Shown here in pieces: positions 17,779-25,415 of a DNA stretch of 64,000 nt. The notes beneath the pieces were generated by a model. That model did no database searches. It saw only the letters and a program-made list of their open reading frames with translations, and was not told the origin of the DNA. How positions within the stretch are numbered: position 1 is the first letter of the stretch; each line of letters starts with the position of its first letter. Source of the stretch: Streptomyces erythrochromogenes (GTDB taxonomy: Bacteria > Actinomycetota > Actinomycetes > Streptomycetales > Streptomycetaceae); NCBI RefSeq assembly GCF_036170895.1, contig NZ_CP108036.1, positions 2,356,001 to 2,420,000 of the forward strand. Direction: 5' to 3'. A program made the translations under genes and the position numbers.

Positions 17779-19041
17779 TCAGCCGGCGGGCCGCGACGGC
17801 GGCCGCCCGAAGTGCCGGGCGGTGGGCACCAGCGCCGCCGCCGCGGGGACGAGGAAGCAGGCCGCGGCGCACACGCCGAGGACCGGAGTGACCCCGAAGG
17901 CCTGGATGGCCGGGGCGATGAGCGCCAGGCCCACCGGGGCCAGGCCGTAGGAGACGAGGAAGTCCAATGAGGAGACCCGGGCGAGCTTGTCCGGGGCGAC
18001 CTCGCGCTGGGTGGCGGTGAACCAGGGCACGTTGAACAGTTCGATCCCGATGCCGGCGGCCGCGTAGGCGCCGATGACCACGGCGGGGTGCACCGGGAAC
18101 ATCAGGCTCAGCGGCGCGAAGCCGTAGGCGGCCAGCCCCGCGAAGGCGGCCCAGCCCTGGGAGCCGGGCCGGAAGCGGGCGGTGACCAGGGCTCCGCCGA
18201 GCGCACCGACGGTGTAGGCGGTCATGGCGGCGGCCAGCACCCACTCGGTGTCGTACCGGTCACGGCTGATCAGGGGCAGGGCGACGCTGGTGGCGGAGTA
18301 GCCGAGCGCGATCACGGCGGTCAGGGCGCCCAGTCCGGCGAGGAACCAGGGGTGGCGGCGGGCCTCGCGTATCCCGTCGACGAACTCGGCGCGCAGCGAC
18401 GCCCGCTGCGGCCGGGGGCGGGCGCCCGCGCCGGCCGCGGCCCCCCGCCCCGGCAGGAGTGCGGCGACGAGCCAGAGCAGGCCGATGCCGAGCAGCAGGG
18501 TCGAGACGTCGGTGAAGGCGGCGAGCAGCGCGGTCAGCGCGGGCCCGGCCAGTGTGGAGGCACGTACTGCCAGGGTCGTCGCGGCGTTGGCCTGCTGCCT
18601 GCGGTCGGCGTCGACGACCTCGGCCGTGAGTGCCTGGAAGGCGGGGCGGCAGGCTCCCTGGCCGGCGCCGGCGAGGGCGGCGGCCGCGGTCATCAGCAGG
18701 AGGGAGCGCCCGAGCCCGACGGCGAGGAGGGGCGCGGCGGCCGCGGCCGCGAGGGCGGACCAGAGGACGACGGCCCGGCGGGAGTGGCGGTCGGCCAGCA
18801 CCCCGCCGACGGCCACGGCGGCGAGGAAGCCGGCGGTGCGCGCCGCGAGGACGAGGCCGAGGCCGGCCGCGCCCAGTTCCCGTTGCAGGACGGCGAGGCC
18901 CAGGACGAAGGGCAGGGCCCAGGTCGCGAGCCCGGAGGCGGTGGTGCCCGCCCACAGGCGCAGGAAGGCGGCGTCGCGCAGGACGGAACGCTCCTGCGGT
19001 GGACGGTTCTTGGGCTCCGCGGGGGCAGGTGTGGTCGCCAC
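17779..19041 (-). CDS. MFS exporter, EntS-like, divergent from the metallophore operon
   Basis: 420 residues with 10-12 membrane segments (LWAGTTASGLATWALPFVLGLAVLQ at the N-terminus) and an MFS loop (ADRHSRRAVVLW). The sequence resembles the enterobactin-exporter (EntS/MFS_3) group, which secretes siderophores. The GTG at 19041 follows GAGGAG. It is divergent from the lipoprotein gene with only 116 bases between, and the Zur/Fur-like palindrome lies in that gap, so co-regulation with the uptake operon is likely. Export of a metal ligand is an inference from this context. Confidence 0.85.
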   Translation of the reverse strand: MATTPAPAEPKNRPPQERSVLRDAAFLRLWAGTTASGLATWALPFVLGLAVLQRELGAAGLGLVLAARTAGFLAAVAVGGVLADRHSRRAVVLWSALAAAAAAPLLAVGLGRSLLLMTAAAALAGAGQGACRPAFQALTAEVVDADRRQQANAATTLAVRASTLAGPALTALLAAFTDVSTLLLGIGLLWLVAALLPGRGAAAGAGARPRPQRASLRAEFVDGIREARRHPWFLAGLGALTAVIALGYSATSVALPLISRDRYDTEWVLAAAMTAYTVGALGGALVTARFRPGSQGWAAFAGLAAYGFAPLSLMFPVHPAVVIGAYAAAGIGIELFNVPWFTATQREVAPDKLARVSSLDFLVSYGLAPVGLALIAPAIQAFGVTPVLGVCAAACFLVPAAAALVPTARHFGRPPSRPAG

Positions 19042-19063
19042 GATGTGGTGCTCCTCATTCCAT

Positions 19064-19084
19064 TAATGAAAACGATAACCATTA
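19064..19084. promoter_or_regulatory. Zur/Fur-type operator between exporter and uptake operon
   Basis: The 21-base element has TAATG and CATTA arms around an 11-base centre (AAAACGATAAC). The inner 15 bases TGAAAACGATAACCA match the Streptomyces Zur consensus TGAAAATGATTTTCA at 11 of 15 positions. The site sits 23 bases before the MFS GTG and 74 bases before the lipoprotein ATG, and an AT-rich tract this clear stands out in 73% GC DNA. An overlapping TACAGT could be a -10 element for the rightward operon. The regulator's identity (zinc, iron or other) is not proven. Confidence 0.65.
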
Positions 19085-19157
19085 CAGTACTCTTGAACGC
19101 GGCACTCCTGCCCGGTGCACGACCACGCCCACACCCACGCCCCCAGACGGAGAACCC

Positions 19158-20195
19158 ATGCGCCACCGCGCCCGAACCGGCCTCGCCCTGACCCTCGTTC
19201 TCGCATCCGCGGCCGCCGCCGCGGGGTGCTCGACCACCACCGACCGCAGCTCGGACCGCACCGCGCACGGCGCGCCCGCCGCGCGGACGGCCGTCACCAG
19301 CTGCGGCAGCCCGCTCTCCTTCGACGGACCCCCGAAGCGCACCGTCGCCCTGGACCAGGCCTCGACCGAGACCCTGCTGGAACTGGGCCTCCAGGACCGG
19401 ATGGCCGGGACCGCCAACCTCAAGACGAAGATCCCCGCGCAGTACCAGGACGCGTACGCGAAGGTCCCGGTGATCGCCCCCAAGATCGCGACCGGTGAGC
19501 AACTGCGTGCCGCGACGCCCGACTTCGTGGTCGCCGGCTCCACCGACCTCTACACGAAGGACCGGGCGGGCACCCGGGAGGAACTGGGGGCCCTGGGGGT
19601 CCCCGCCTTCGTCAGCGCCGTCGACTGCCCCCAGCAGAACGAGCCCGGGAAGTCCCCCTTCGAACTGCTCTTCTCCGACTACGAGGCGCTGGGCAAGGTC
19701 TTCGGCGCCGAGGAACGGGCCGCCGCCCTCGCCCGGGAACAGCGCGCCGCCGTCGCCAAGGCCGGCGAGAGCGCCGCCGGCACGGCCCGGGACGGCAAGC
19801 AGCCCACCGTCGTCTACCTCTACTCCGTCTTCAACGGCATGCCGTACGTCGCGGGCCGGACCGGGCTGCCCAGCGAGATGAGCCGGATCGTCGGCGCGAA
19901 GAACGCCTTCGACGACGTGGAGGAGGACTGGCCGGAGGTTTCCTGGGAGGAAGTCGCCAAGCGCAACCCGGACTTCATCGTGATCGGCGACCTCTCCGAG
20001 CGCGGCCGGCCCGGTGACAGCGCCGCCGAGAAGCGCAGGGCGATGGCCGAGGACCCGGTGGTCTCCAAGCTGGCGGCGGTGCGCGACAACAGGATCGTCG
20101 AGGTGCCCGGCATCGAGCTGGACCCCTCCGTGCGCTCCGTGCACGCGCTGGGCCTGCTGGCGGCCGGGATGAAGGACCTCGGGTATGTCCGCTGA
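19158..20195 (+). CDS. Metal-ligand ABC transporter substrate-binding lipoprotein
   Basis: 345 residues. The signal peptide ends in a lipobox (AAGC, Cys24), so it is a membrane-anchored lipoprotein. The body is a type III (BtuF/FhuD, PF01497) binding protein: KRTVALDQASTETLLELGLQDRMAGTA at the N-lobe, PDFVVAG, a long linking helix, and PDFIVIGD in the C-lobe. The class binds siderophores, cobalamin or other metal chelates. The ATG at 19158 is preceded by GACGGAGAA. Its end overlaps the permease gene by 11 bases. It is the first gene of a six-gene operon. Confidence 0.92.
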   Translation: MRHRARTGLALTLVLASAAAAAGCSTTTDRSSDRTAHGAPAARTAVTSCGSPLSFDGPPKRTVALDQASTETLLELGLQDRMAGTANLKTKIPAQYQDAYAKVPVIAPKIATGEQLRAATPDFVVAGSTDLYTKDRAGTREELGALGVPAFVSAVDCPQQNEPGKSPFELLFSDYEALGKVFGAEERAAALAREQRAAVAKAGESAAGTARDGKQPTVVYLYSVFNGMPYVAGRTGLPSEMSRIVGAKNAFDDVEEDWPEVSWEEVAKRNPDFIVIGDLSERGRPGDSAAEKRRAMAEDPVVSKLAAVRDNRIVEVPGIELDPSVRSVHALGLLAAGMKDLGYVR

Positions 20196-21351
20196 CGTGG
20201 GCGGCCGGGCGAGGTCGGCAACGGGGCCGCCGGAGGCGCCGACCGCGGCGACGGGCCCGTCCGTCGACCTGCTGCATCCCTCGGCCCGCACACCGGGTCC
20301 GGCCGCCCCCGCGCCGGCCCCTTCCCCTCCGGCCCCTCGCCACGGCCCCGCGCGGGCGGGGCTGCTGCTCGCCATGGGGCTCGTACTGGCCGCCTCGGTG
20401 GCGGCCGCCACCCGGGTCGGCACCGCCGACGTGGGATGGACCGACCTGGCCCGGGTGCTCGGCGGGCGGCTCGGGCTGGACACCGAACCGCTGCCGCCGC
20501 TGCTGGACTCGCTCGTCTGGGACCTGCGGCTGCCGCGGGTCCTGATGGCGGCCCTGGTCGGCGCCTCGCTCGCGGTCTGCGGCACGGTCCTGCAGGCCGT
20601 CACGCGCAACGCGCTCGCCGACCCGTACCTGCTCGGGGTCTCCTCGGGCGCCGGGGCCGGCGCGGTCGCCGTGGTCGTCCTCGGCGTGGGCGCCGGCACC
20701 CTCGGGATCACCGGCGGCGCACTCGCCGGGGCGCTGCTCGCCTTCGCGGGCCTGCTGCTCCTCCTGCGCCGCACCGGACTGGACTCGGTCCGCATCGTGC
20801 TGACCGGTGTGGTCGTCGGCCAGCTCTTCACCGCCCTGACCTCGCTCGCCCTGATGGCCTCGGCCGACGCCGACACCACGCGCGCCGTCACGCACTGGCT
20901 GCTGGGCTCGATGGCCCCCGCCCGCTGGGACGCCGTGGCGGTCTGCGCGGTCGTCACCCCCCTCGGGCTGGCCGCGGCCTGGCTGTGCTCGAACGCCCTG
21001 GACGGGCTCGCCTTCGGCGCGGACACCGCCGCCTCCCTGGGGATCGGCGTCCGGCGCACCAGGATGCTGCTGCTCGTGGTGACGGCCGTGCTGACCTCGG
21101 TCGCGGTGGCCACCGTCGGCGCCATCGGCTTCGTCGGGCTGATCGTCCCGCACGGGGTGCGCTTCCTGGCCGGGCCGCTGCACCGGGTGCTGCTGCCCCA
21201 CGCGGCGCTCGCGGGCGCGGTGTTCCTGGTGTGGACCGACGCCCTGGCGCGGGTGGCCTTCGCGCCCCGGGAGGTGCCCGTCGGCGTGATCACCGCGCTG
21301 ATCGGGGTCCCGCTCTTCCTGCTCGTCCTGCGCAGGAGGGGGGAGCTGTGA
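20185..21351 (+). CDS. FecCD/BtuC-type ABC transporter permease
   Basis: 388 residues. A Pro/Ala-rich cytoplasmic N-terminus of about 55 residues precedes roughly ten membrane segments typical of the FecCD family. Signature segments are LRLPRVLMAALVGASLAVCGTVLQAVTRNALADPYLLGVSSGA and the ATPase-contact region DTAASLGIG, followed by GAIGFVGLIVPHGVR. It forms the membrane channel for the metal chelate captured by the upstream lipoprotein. The ATG lies within the end of the lipoprotein gene, and the stop overlaps the ATPase start (GTGA). Confidence 0.94.
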   Translation: MSADVGGRARSATGPPEAPTAATGPSVDLLHPSARTPGPAAPAPAPSPPAPRHGPARAGLLLAMGLVLAASVAAATRVGTADVGWTDLARVLGGRLGLDTEPLPPLLDSLVWDLRLPRVLMAALVGASLAVCGTVLQAVTRNALADPYLLGVSSGAGAGAVAVVVLGVGAGTLGITGGALAGALLAFAGLLLLLRRTGLDSVRIVLTGVVVGQLFTALTSLALMASADADTTRAVTHWLLGSMAPARWDAVAVCAVVTPLGLAAAWLCSNALDGLAFGADTAASLGIGVRRTRMLLLVVTAVLTSVAVATVGAIGFVGLIVPHGVRFLAGPLHRVLLPHAALAGAVFLVWTDALARVAFAPREVPVGVITALIGVPLFLLVLRRRGEL

Positions 21352-22166
21352 GGATCACCGCCGAAGGGCTGGGCTGGTCGGCCTCGGGCACGCCCGTCGT
21401 CCGCGGGGTCGGCCTGGACATCGCGCCGGGCGAGACCGTCGGGCTGCTCGGGCCCAACGGCTCGGGCAAGTCCTCGCTGCTGCGCTGTCTGGCCGGGCTG
21501 CGCGTGCCCGACACGGGCACCGTGCGCTACGACGGCGTGCCCGTACGGGACCTGAGCCCGCGCGCGATCGCCCGCCGGGTCGCCTTCGTGGCCCAGGACT
21601 CCGGCCTCGACACCGACCTGCGCGTCACCGACGTCGTCGGGCTGGGCCGGACCCCCTTCCGCGACCGCTGGCGCGGACCGGACGCGCACGACCGGGCCGT
21701 CGTCGCCGCCGCGCTCGAACGCGTCGGCCTCACCGCGCTCGCCGGGCGCCCCTGGCAGAACCTGTCCGGCGGCGAGCGCCAACGGGCCCACATCGCCCGC
21801 GCGTTCGCCCAGCAGCCGTACGGACTGCTCCTCGACGAACCCACCAACCACCTCGACGTCAAACACCAGCTGGAGCTGATGGAGCTCCTCGCCGACGCCG
21901 ACCAGACGGTCCTCGTCGCCCTGCACGACCTCGCCCTGGCCGCCCGCCACTGCGACCGGCTTCTGCTCATGCACGACGGCGTGCTGGTCGCCGACGGCGC
22001 CCCCGCCGACGTCCTGACCTCCGAGAACCTCGCCCGGATCTTCGAGGTGGAGGCCGAACTGTCCGCCGACGCCCTGGGCCGGCCGGCGGTCACCTACCGC
22101 GGCCCCCTCCGCGGCACCGTGCCCGGACCCCCCTCCCGATCCCCCAGCCGACAAGGAACCCCATGA
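21348..22166 (+). CDS. ABC transporter ATPase of the metal-chelate importer
   Basis: 272 residues with all nucleotide-binding motifs: Walker A GPNGSGKSS, Q-loop (FVAQDSG), signature NLSGGERQR, Walker B GLLLDEPTNHLD and the switch His (ALHDLALA). It belongs to the FepC/BtuD class. The GTG at 21348 overlaps the permease stop, and its own stop overlaps the next ATG, so the transporter genes are coupled to the downstream unknown genes. A Pro/Ser-rich tail of about 20 residues follows the domain. Confidence 0.95.
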   Translation: MRITAEGLGWSASGTPVVRGVGLDIAPGETVGLLGPNGSGKSSLLRCLAGLRVPDTGTVRYDGVPVRDLSPRAIARRVAFVAQDSGLDTDLRVTDVVGLGRTPFRDRWRGPDAHDRAVVAAALERVGLTALAGRPWQNLSGGERQRAHIARAFAQQPYGLLLDEPTNHLDVKHQLELMELLADADQTVLVALHDLALAARHCDRLLLMHDGVLVADGAPADVLTSENLARIFEVEAELSADALGRPAVTYRGPLRGTVPGPPSRSPSRQGTP

Positions 22167-23068
22167 CGACCCAGCCCCAGTCCCAGCCCCGGACGCAGCC
22201 CCAGCCCCGGACCCGCACCCAGCCCCCGTCCCGGACCCCGGCCCAGGCCACGACCGCTCCGGCGGCCGGCGTCGACGCCCTGATCGAGGCCGTACTGGCG
22301 GGCGAGCACGGCCCGCTGCCCGCCGGGCTGGTGGCGACCAGCGTGTTCTGGATCCACCACGGCACCCGGCTGGCCGGCGGCGACACCACGTACCTCAACC
22401 AGTACGTCCTGGTCCGGCTCGGCGACTCCTTCGGCGGCTGCGCCTTCGAGGCCGGCGAGATCGACCCGGAGGTCTGCCGCGACTCCTCCGGGGCCCCGCT
22501 CGACGTCCTGCTGCGCGAGGCGCCGCGCCCGCTGCGGATCGCCGCCCTCGACGCCTACCTGGCCCGGAAGCGCCCGCACCGCGACTCCGGGGCGGAAGCG
22601 GTCACCCTGCCCGCCGGCACTCCCGAGGTCCGCGCCCGGGCCCGCGACGCGGCGATCGCCGGGCTGCTGGACATCGACCGCGGCGCCGCGGTCGGTCTGA
22701 TCGGCGTGGTGAACCCGCTGGTCGCGGCGATCCGCGAGCGCGGCGGCGAACCGCTGCCCTGCGACTTCAACCTCAGGGCCACCCAGTGGGGCGACCCCGT
22801 CACCACCGACATGCACGAGGTGCTGGAGCGGGCCGACGCCGTCGTCGCCACCGGCATGACCCTGAGCAACGGCTCCTTCGACACCATCCTGGACCGCTGC
22901 CGCACGCGGGGGATCCCGCTCGTCGTGTACGCCCAGAGCGGCAGCGCCGTGGCCCGCGCCTTCCTGGGCGCCGGGGTGACCGCGCTGTCCGCGGAGCCCT
23001 TCCCCTTCTCCCAGTTCAGCGCCGACCCGACCACCCTGTACCGCTACCGGACGGCGGGGCCGGCGTGA
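22163..23068 (+). CDS. DUF364 (Rossmann-like, putative metal-chelation) protein
   Basis: 301 residues. About 30 low-complexity Gln/Pro/Arg/Thr residues come first, so the functional start could be later. An N-terminal domain (LVATSVFWIHHGTRLAGGDTTYLNQYVL) is then followed by a Rossmann-like DUF364 domain (VGLIGVVNPLVAAIRERGGEPLPCDFNL, ERADAVVATGMTLSNGSFDTIL). DUF364 proteins have been suggested to act in heavy-metal chelation, but no reaction is established. The ATG at 22163 overlaps the ATPase stop and follows AAGGAA. Its stop overlaps the kinase GTG. Its place between transporter and amino-acid-modifying enzymes suggests work on the transported ligand. Confidence 0.8.
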   Translation: MTTQPQSQPRTQPQPRTRTQPPSRTPAQATTAPAAGVDALIEAVLAGEHGPLPAGLVATSVFWIHHGTRLAGGDTTYLNQYVLVRLGDSFGGCAFEAGEIDPEVCRDSSGAPLDVLLREAPRPLRIAALDAYLARKRPHRDSGAEAVTLPAGTPEVRARARDAAIAGLLDIDRGAAVGLIGVVNPLVAAIRERGGEPLPCDFNLRATQWGDPVTTDMHEVLERADAVVATGMTLSNGSFDTILDRCRTRGIPLVVYAQSGSAVARAFLGAGVTALSAEPFPFSQFSADPTTLYRYRTAGPA

Positions 23069-24162
23069 TCCCGGCGACCCGCACGGACTCCCCCGGCGCC
23101 GACCGCCGCGGCACCCGCCGTCGCGGCGCCGGGCACGCCTCCTGCCACCACGGCGAGATCCTCCAGGGCGTCTTCCTCGACTCCGCCGGGCGCCGGTGCG
23201 CCGGCCTGGTCACCCTGCCGATGAGCGGCCCGGGCAGCCGGGCCGAGTTCACCCGGCGGCCCGGCACCCCGCCGGAGCGGCTCACCGTACGGCCCGGAGA
23301 CCGTACGAAGGCCGCGCGCGCGGCGGCCCTGGCCGTCGAGGAGTGCGCCCGGCGGTGCGGCGAGCCGCCCTGCGGCGGTGAGCTGCGGGTCTCCGGCGAC
23401 GTCCCGGTGGGCCTGGGCATGGGCAGCTCCACCAGTGACGTCATCGCCGTGGTCCGCGCGGTCTCGGACTCGTACGGGATGCGGCTCCCGCCCGCTGCCG
23501 TCGCCCGGCTCGCGGTCCGTGCCGAGCTGGCCTGCGACCCGCTGATGCTCGACGCCCGACCGGTGCTCTTCGCCCAGCGCGAGGGGCGGGTACTGGAGGT
23601 GCTCGGCCACCGCCTGCCGCCCCTCGTCGTCGTGGGCTGCGCGCTGGGCGGGGGCGCGCCCGTGGACACCCTCTCCCTCCCGGCCCGGGTGCACGACGAC
23701 CACGACGTACGCGCCTTCGAGCGGCTGCGGGTGCTGCTGCGGCGGGCCGTGGCCACGGGTGATGCCGCGCTGCTCGGGCGGGTGGCGACGGCCAGCGCCC
23801 GGCGCGGTCAACGACTCCTGTGCCATCCGGAGTTCGACGCGCTCGTCGGCATCGCCCGGCGGCTCGGGGCGGTGGGCGTCCAGATCGCGCACAGCGGCTC
23901 GGTGGCCGGGCTGCTGCTGGACCCGGCCGCCCCGGGGCTGCGCCGCCGGGTCCGCGGCTGCGTACGGGCCCTGGAGAGCGACGGCATCCCCGCCACCCGC
24001 ACGTTCACCACCTTCCCTGCCGCCCCGGGCTTCCCGGACCCGGCGGACCTTTCGAACTTCCCCACGACCAAGGAGTCCCCGAGTGGACCAGCACATCGCG
24101 GAGGCCATCGGCCGACCGGACCTGATACGCCTCGACGACCGGCTCGTCTGCCTGCGCTTTGA
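23065..24162 (+). CDS. GHMP-superfamily kinase, L-threonine kinase (PduX)-like
   Basis: 365 residues. Motif 1 (GHASCHHGEILQGVF) resembles the ASCGE-L-QG segment of PduX with a short His insertion. Motif 2, the phosphate-binding loop, is VPVGLGMGSSTSDVIAVVRAVSDSYG. Motif 3 is GVQIAHSGSVAGLLLD. These fit ATP-dependent phosphorylation of threonine or serine hydroxyls. The last 50 residues or so are Pro/Arg-rich and overlap the start of the next gene, so the catalytic domain probably ends near residue 310. The GTG at 23065 overlaps the preceding stop (GTGA). The downstream PLP enzyme could use the phospho-amino acid; this is inferred from adjacency. Confidence 0.85.
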   Translation: MIPATRTDSPGADRRGTRRRGAGHASCHHGEILQGVFLDSAGRRCAGLVTLPMSGPGSRAEFTRRPGTPPERLTVRPGDRTKAARAAALAVEECARRCGEPPCGGELRVSGDVPVGLGMGSSTSDVIAVVRAVSDSYGMRLPPAAVARLAVRAELACDPLMLDARPVLFAQREGRVLEVLGHRLPPLVVVGCALGGGAPVDTLSLPARVHDDHDVRAFERLRVLLRRAVATGDAALLGRVATASARRGQRLLCHPEFDALVGIARRLGAVGVQIAHSGSVAGLLLDPAAPGLRRRVRGCVRALESDGIPATRTFTTFPAAPGFPDPADLSNFPTTKESPSGPAHRGGHRPTGPDTPRRPARLPAL

Positions 24163-25081
24163 GACGATGAAGGTGGTCTCCGCCCTCGCCGCGGTCCGCC
24201 ACCTGCTCGACACGGGGGTGGTGCGCCCCGGCGACACCCTGCTGGACAGCTCCAGCGGGATCTACGCGTACGCCCTCGCCCTGGCCTGCCACCGGCACGG
24301 CATGCACTGCCACATCGTCGGCTCCACGACGGTCGACCGCACCCTGCGCACCCAACTCGCCGTCCTCGGAGCGACCCTGGAGCAGATGGAGCCGTGCCGC
24401 GACCTGAAGCTGGACCAGAAGCGGCGCGTCGAGCGCGTCCACGAGATCCTCGCCGAACACCCCGGGTACCACTGGATGCGGCAGTACCACGACGACGTCC
24501 ACTACCTGGGCTACCGGGCCGTGGCAGACCTGATCCGCACGGCCACGGAGGGGCAGGAGCTCACCGTCGTCGGCGGGGTCGGGTCGGGCGCGTCCACCGG
24601 AGCCCTCGCCCACTACCTGCGCGAGGACGCGCCGCGCACCGAGCTGGTCGGCGTACAGCCCTTCGGAAGCGTCACCTTCGGCGCCGAGCACGTCGCCGAC
24701 CCCGAGATCATCATCGCGGGCATCGGCAGCTCCATCCCCTTCGGGAACGTCCGGCACGCGTCGTACGACACGCTCCACTGGATCTCGTTCGAGGCCGCAC
24801 TGTCCGGGGGCGTCGAACTGCTGCGCCGGCACGCGGTGTTCGCCGGTCTGTCCACCGGGGCGGGCTATCTCGCCGCCCGCTGGGAGCGCGACCGGTCGCC
24901 GGAGCGCACCGTGCTCTTCATCGCCGCCGACACCGGCCACCGCTACGTGGACACCGTGTACGCGCGCCACCGCGAGGCCGTCCCCGTCGGCTCGCTGGCT
25001 CCCCGGCAGGTCACCGGCCGGGACGGACTGGCCCTGCCCTGGTCCCGGATGGACTGGAACCGGGCGGACCCTCCGTCGTAG
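24083..25081 (+). CDS. Cysteine-synthase-like fold-type II PLP enzyme
   Basis: 332 residues. Lys30 in RFETMKVVSA is the candidate PLP lysine, and GGVGSGASTGALAHYL is the phosphate-binding loop. LLDSSSGIYAYALALA replaces the usual TSGNTG segment, and GLSTGAGYLAA matches the C-terminal PLP-ring contact. The altered substrate loop (SSSGIY) suggests a substrate other than O-acetylserine. By analogy with SbnA-type enzymes it may replace the phosphate of a phospho-amino acid made by the upstream kinase; this is not proven. The GTG at 24083 follows AAGGAG and overlaps the kinase gene by 80 bases. The stop codon directly abuts tRNA-Cys on the other strand. Confidence 0.87.
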   Translation: MDQHIAEAIGRPDLIRLDDRLVCLRFETMKVVSALAAVRHLLDTGVVRPGDTLLDSSSGIYAYALALACHRHGMHCHIVGSTTVDRTLRTQLAVLGATLEQMEPCRDLKLDQKRRVERVHEILAEHPGYHWMRQYHDDVHYLGYRAVADLIRTATEGQELTVVGGVGSGASTGALAHYLREDAPRTELVGVQPFGSVTFGAEHVADPEIIIAGIGSSIPFGNVRHASYDTLHWISFEAALSGGVELLRRHAVFAGLSTGAGYLAARWERDRSPERTVLFIAADTGHRYVDTVYARHREAVPVGSLAPRQVTGRDGLALPWSRMDWNRADPPS

Positions 25082-25153
25082 AGACCGTGGCGGGATTCGA
25101 ACCCGCGTCACCGGATTTGCAGTCCGGCCCCTGGGCCACTCGGGCACACGGTC
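25082..25153 (-). tRNA. tRNA-Cys (GCA)
   Basis: On the minus strand a 72-base cloverleaf can be folded. It has acceptor GACCGTG/CACGGTC, D-stem CCC/GGG, anticodon stem CCGGA/TCCGG with loop CTGCAAA (anticodon GCA), T-arm GCGGG/CCCGC with TTCGAAT, and discriminator T, the identity base of tRNA-Cys. CCA is not encoded. It starts immediately after the stop of the convergent PLP-enzyme gene. Confidence 0.96.
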
Positions 25154-25415
25154 GTGGTGGCGCTTCGGGTACGACCGTAGGCGCATCCCCCGGCCCGGGT
25201 GAAGGGAACGCCGCGCCCCGCCACACGACTGCCATACGCCGTTCACGAACCGGCGCGGGCGCGGCCTTCGCGGTGCGGTGCGAAGGTGCGAAGGCATCGT
25301 GGGGGTGCTGCAATGAGCTGGGGGCTGCCCCTCCGCCGAATGCCGGAGAAGGCGCCGTCGAAGCCCGTGGCGGCCCACGGCGCGGTCACCCCGCGCATCG
25401 CACCGAGGAGTGGTG

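Noticed and set aside
19068..19191. A short frame starting MKTITITVLLNAALLPG in the operator region, resembling a signal peptide
   Set aside because: The start overlaps the Zur-like palindrome, the frame becomes Pro/Arg-rich and runs into the lipoprotein gene out of frame, and no ribosome site precedes it.
18693..22154. A 1153-codon minus-strand frame across the metallophore operon
   Set aside because: It is antisense to overlapping, conserved transporter genes and has the low-complexity composition of a shadow frame.
22170..22260. Tandem CCCAGCCCC-like repeats, considered as a possible CRISPR or repeat array
   Set aside because: They are in-frame codons for a Gln/Pro/Arg-rich stretch at the start of the DUF364 protein, with no spacer structure.
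25154..25415. Possible small gene or stress-sigma promoter (a GGGTAC near 25164)
   Set aside because: No suitable -35 element at the required spacing was seen and no reading frame looks coding; treated as ordinary intergenic sequence.
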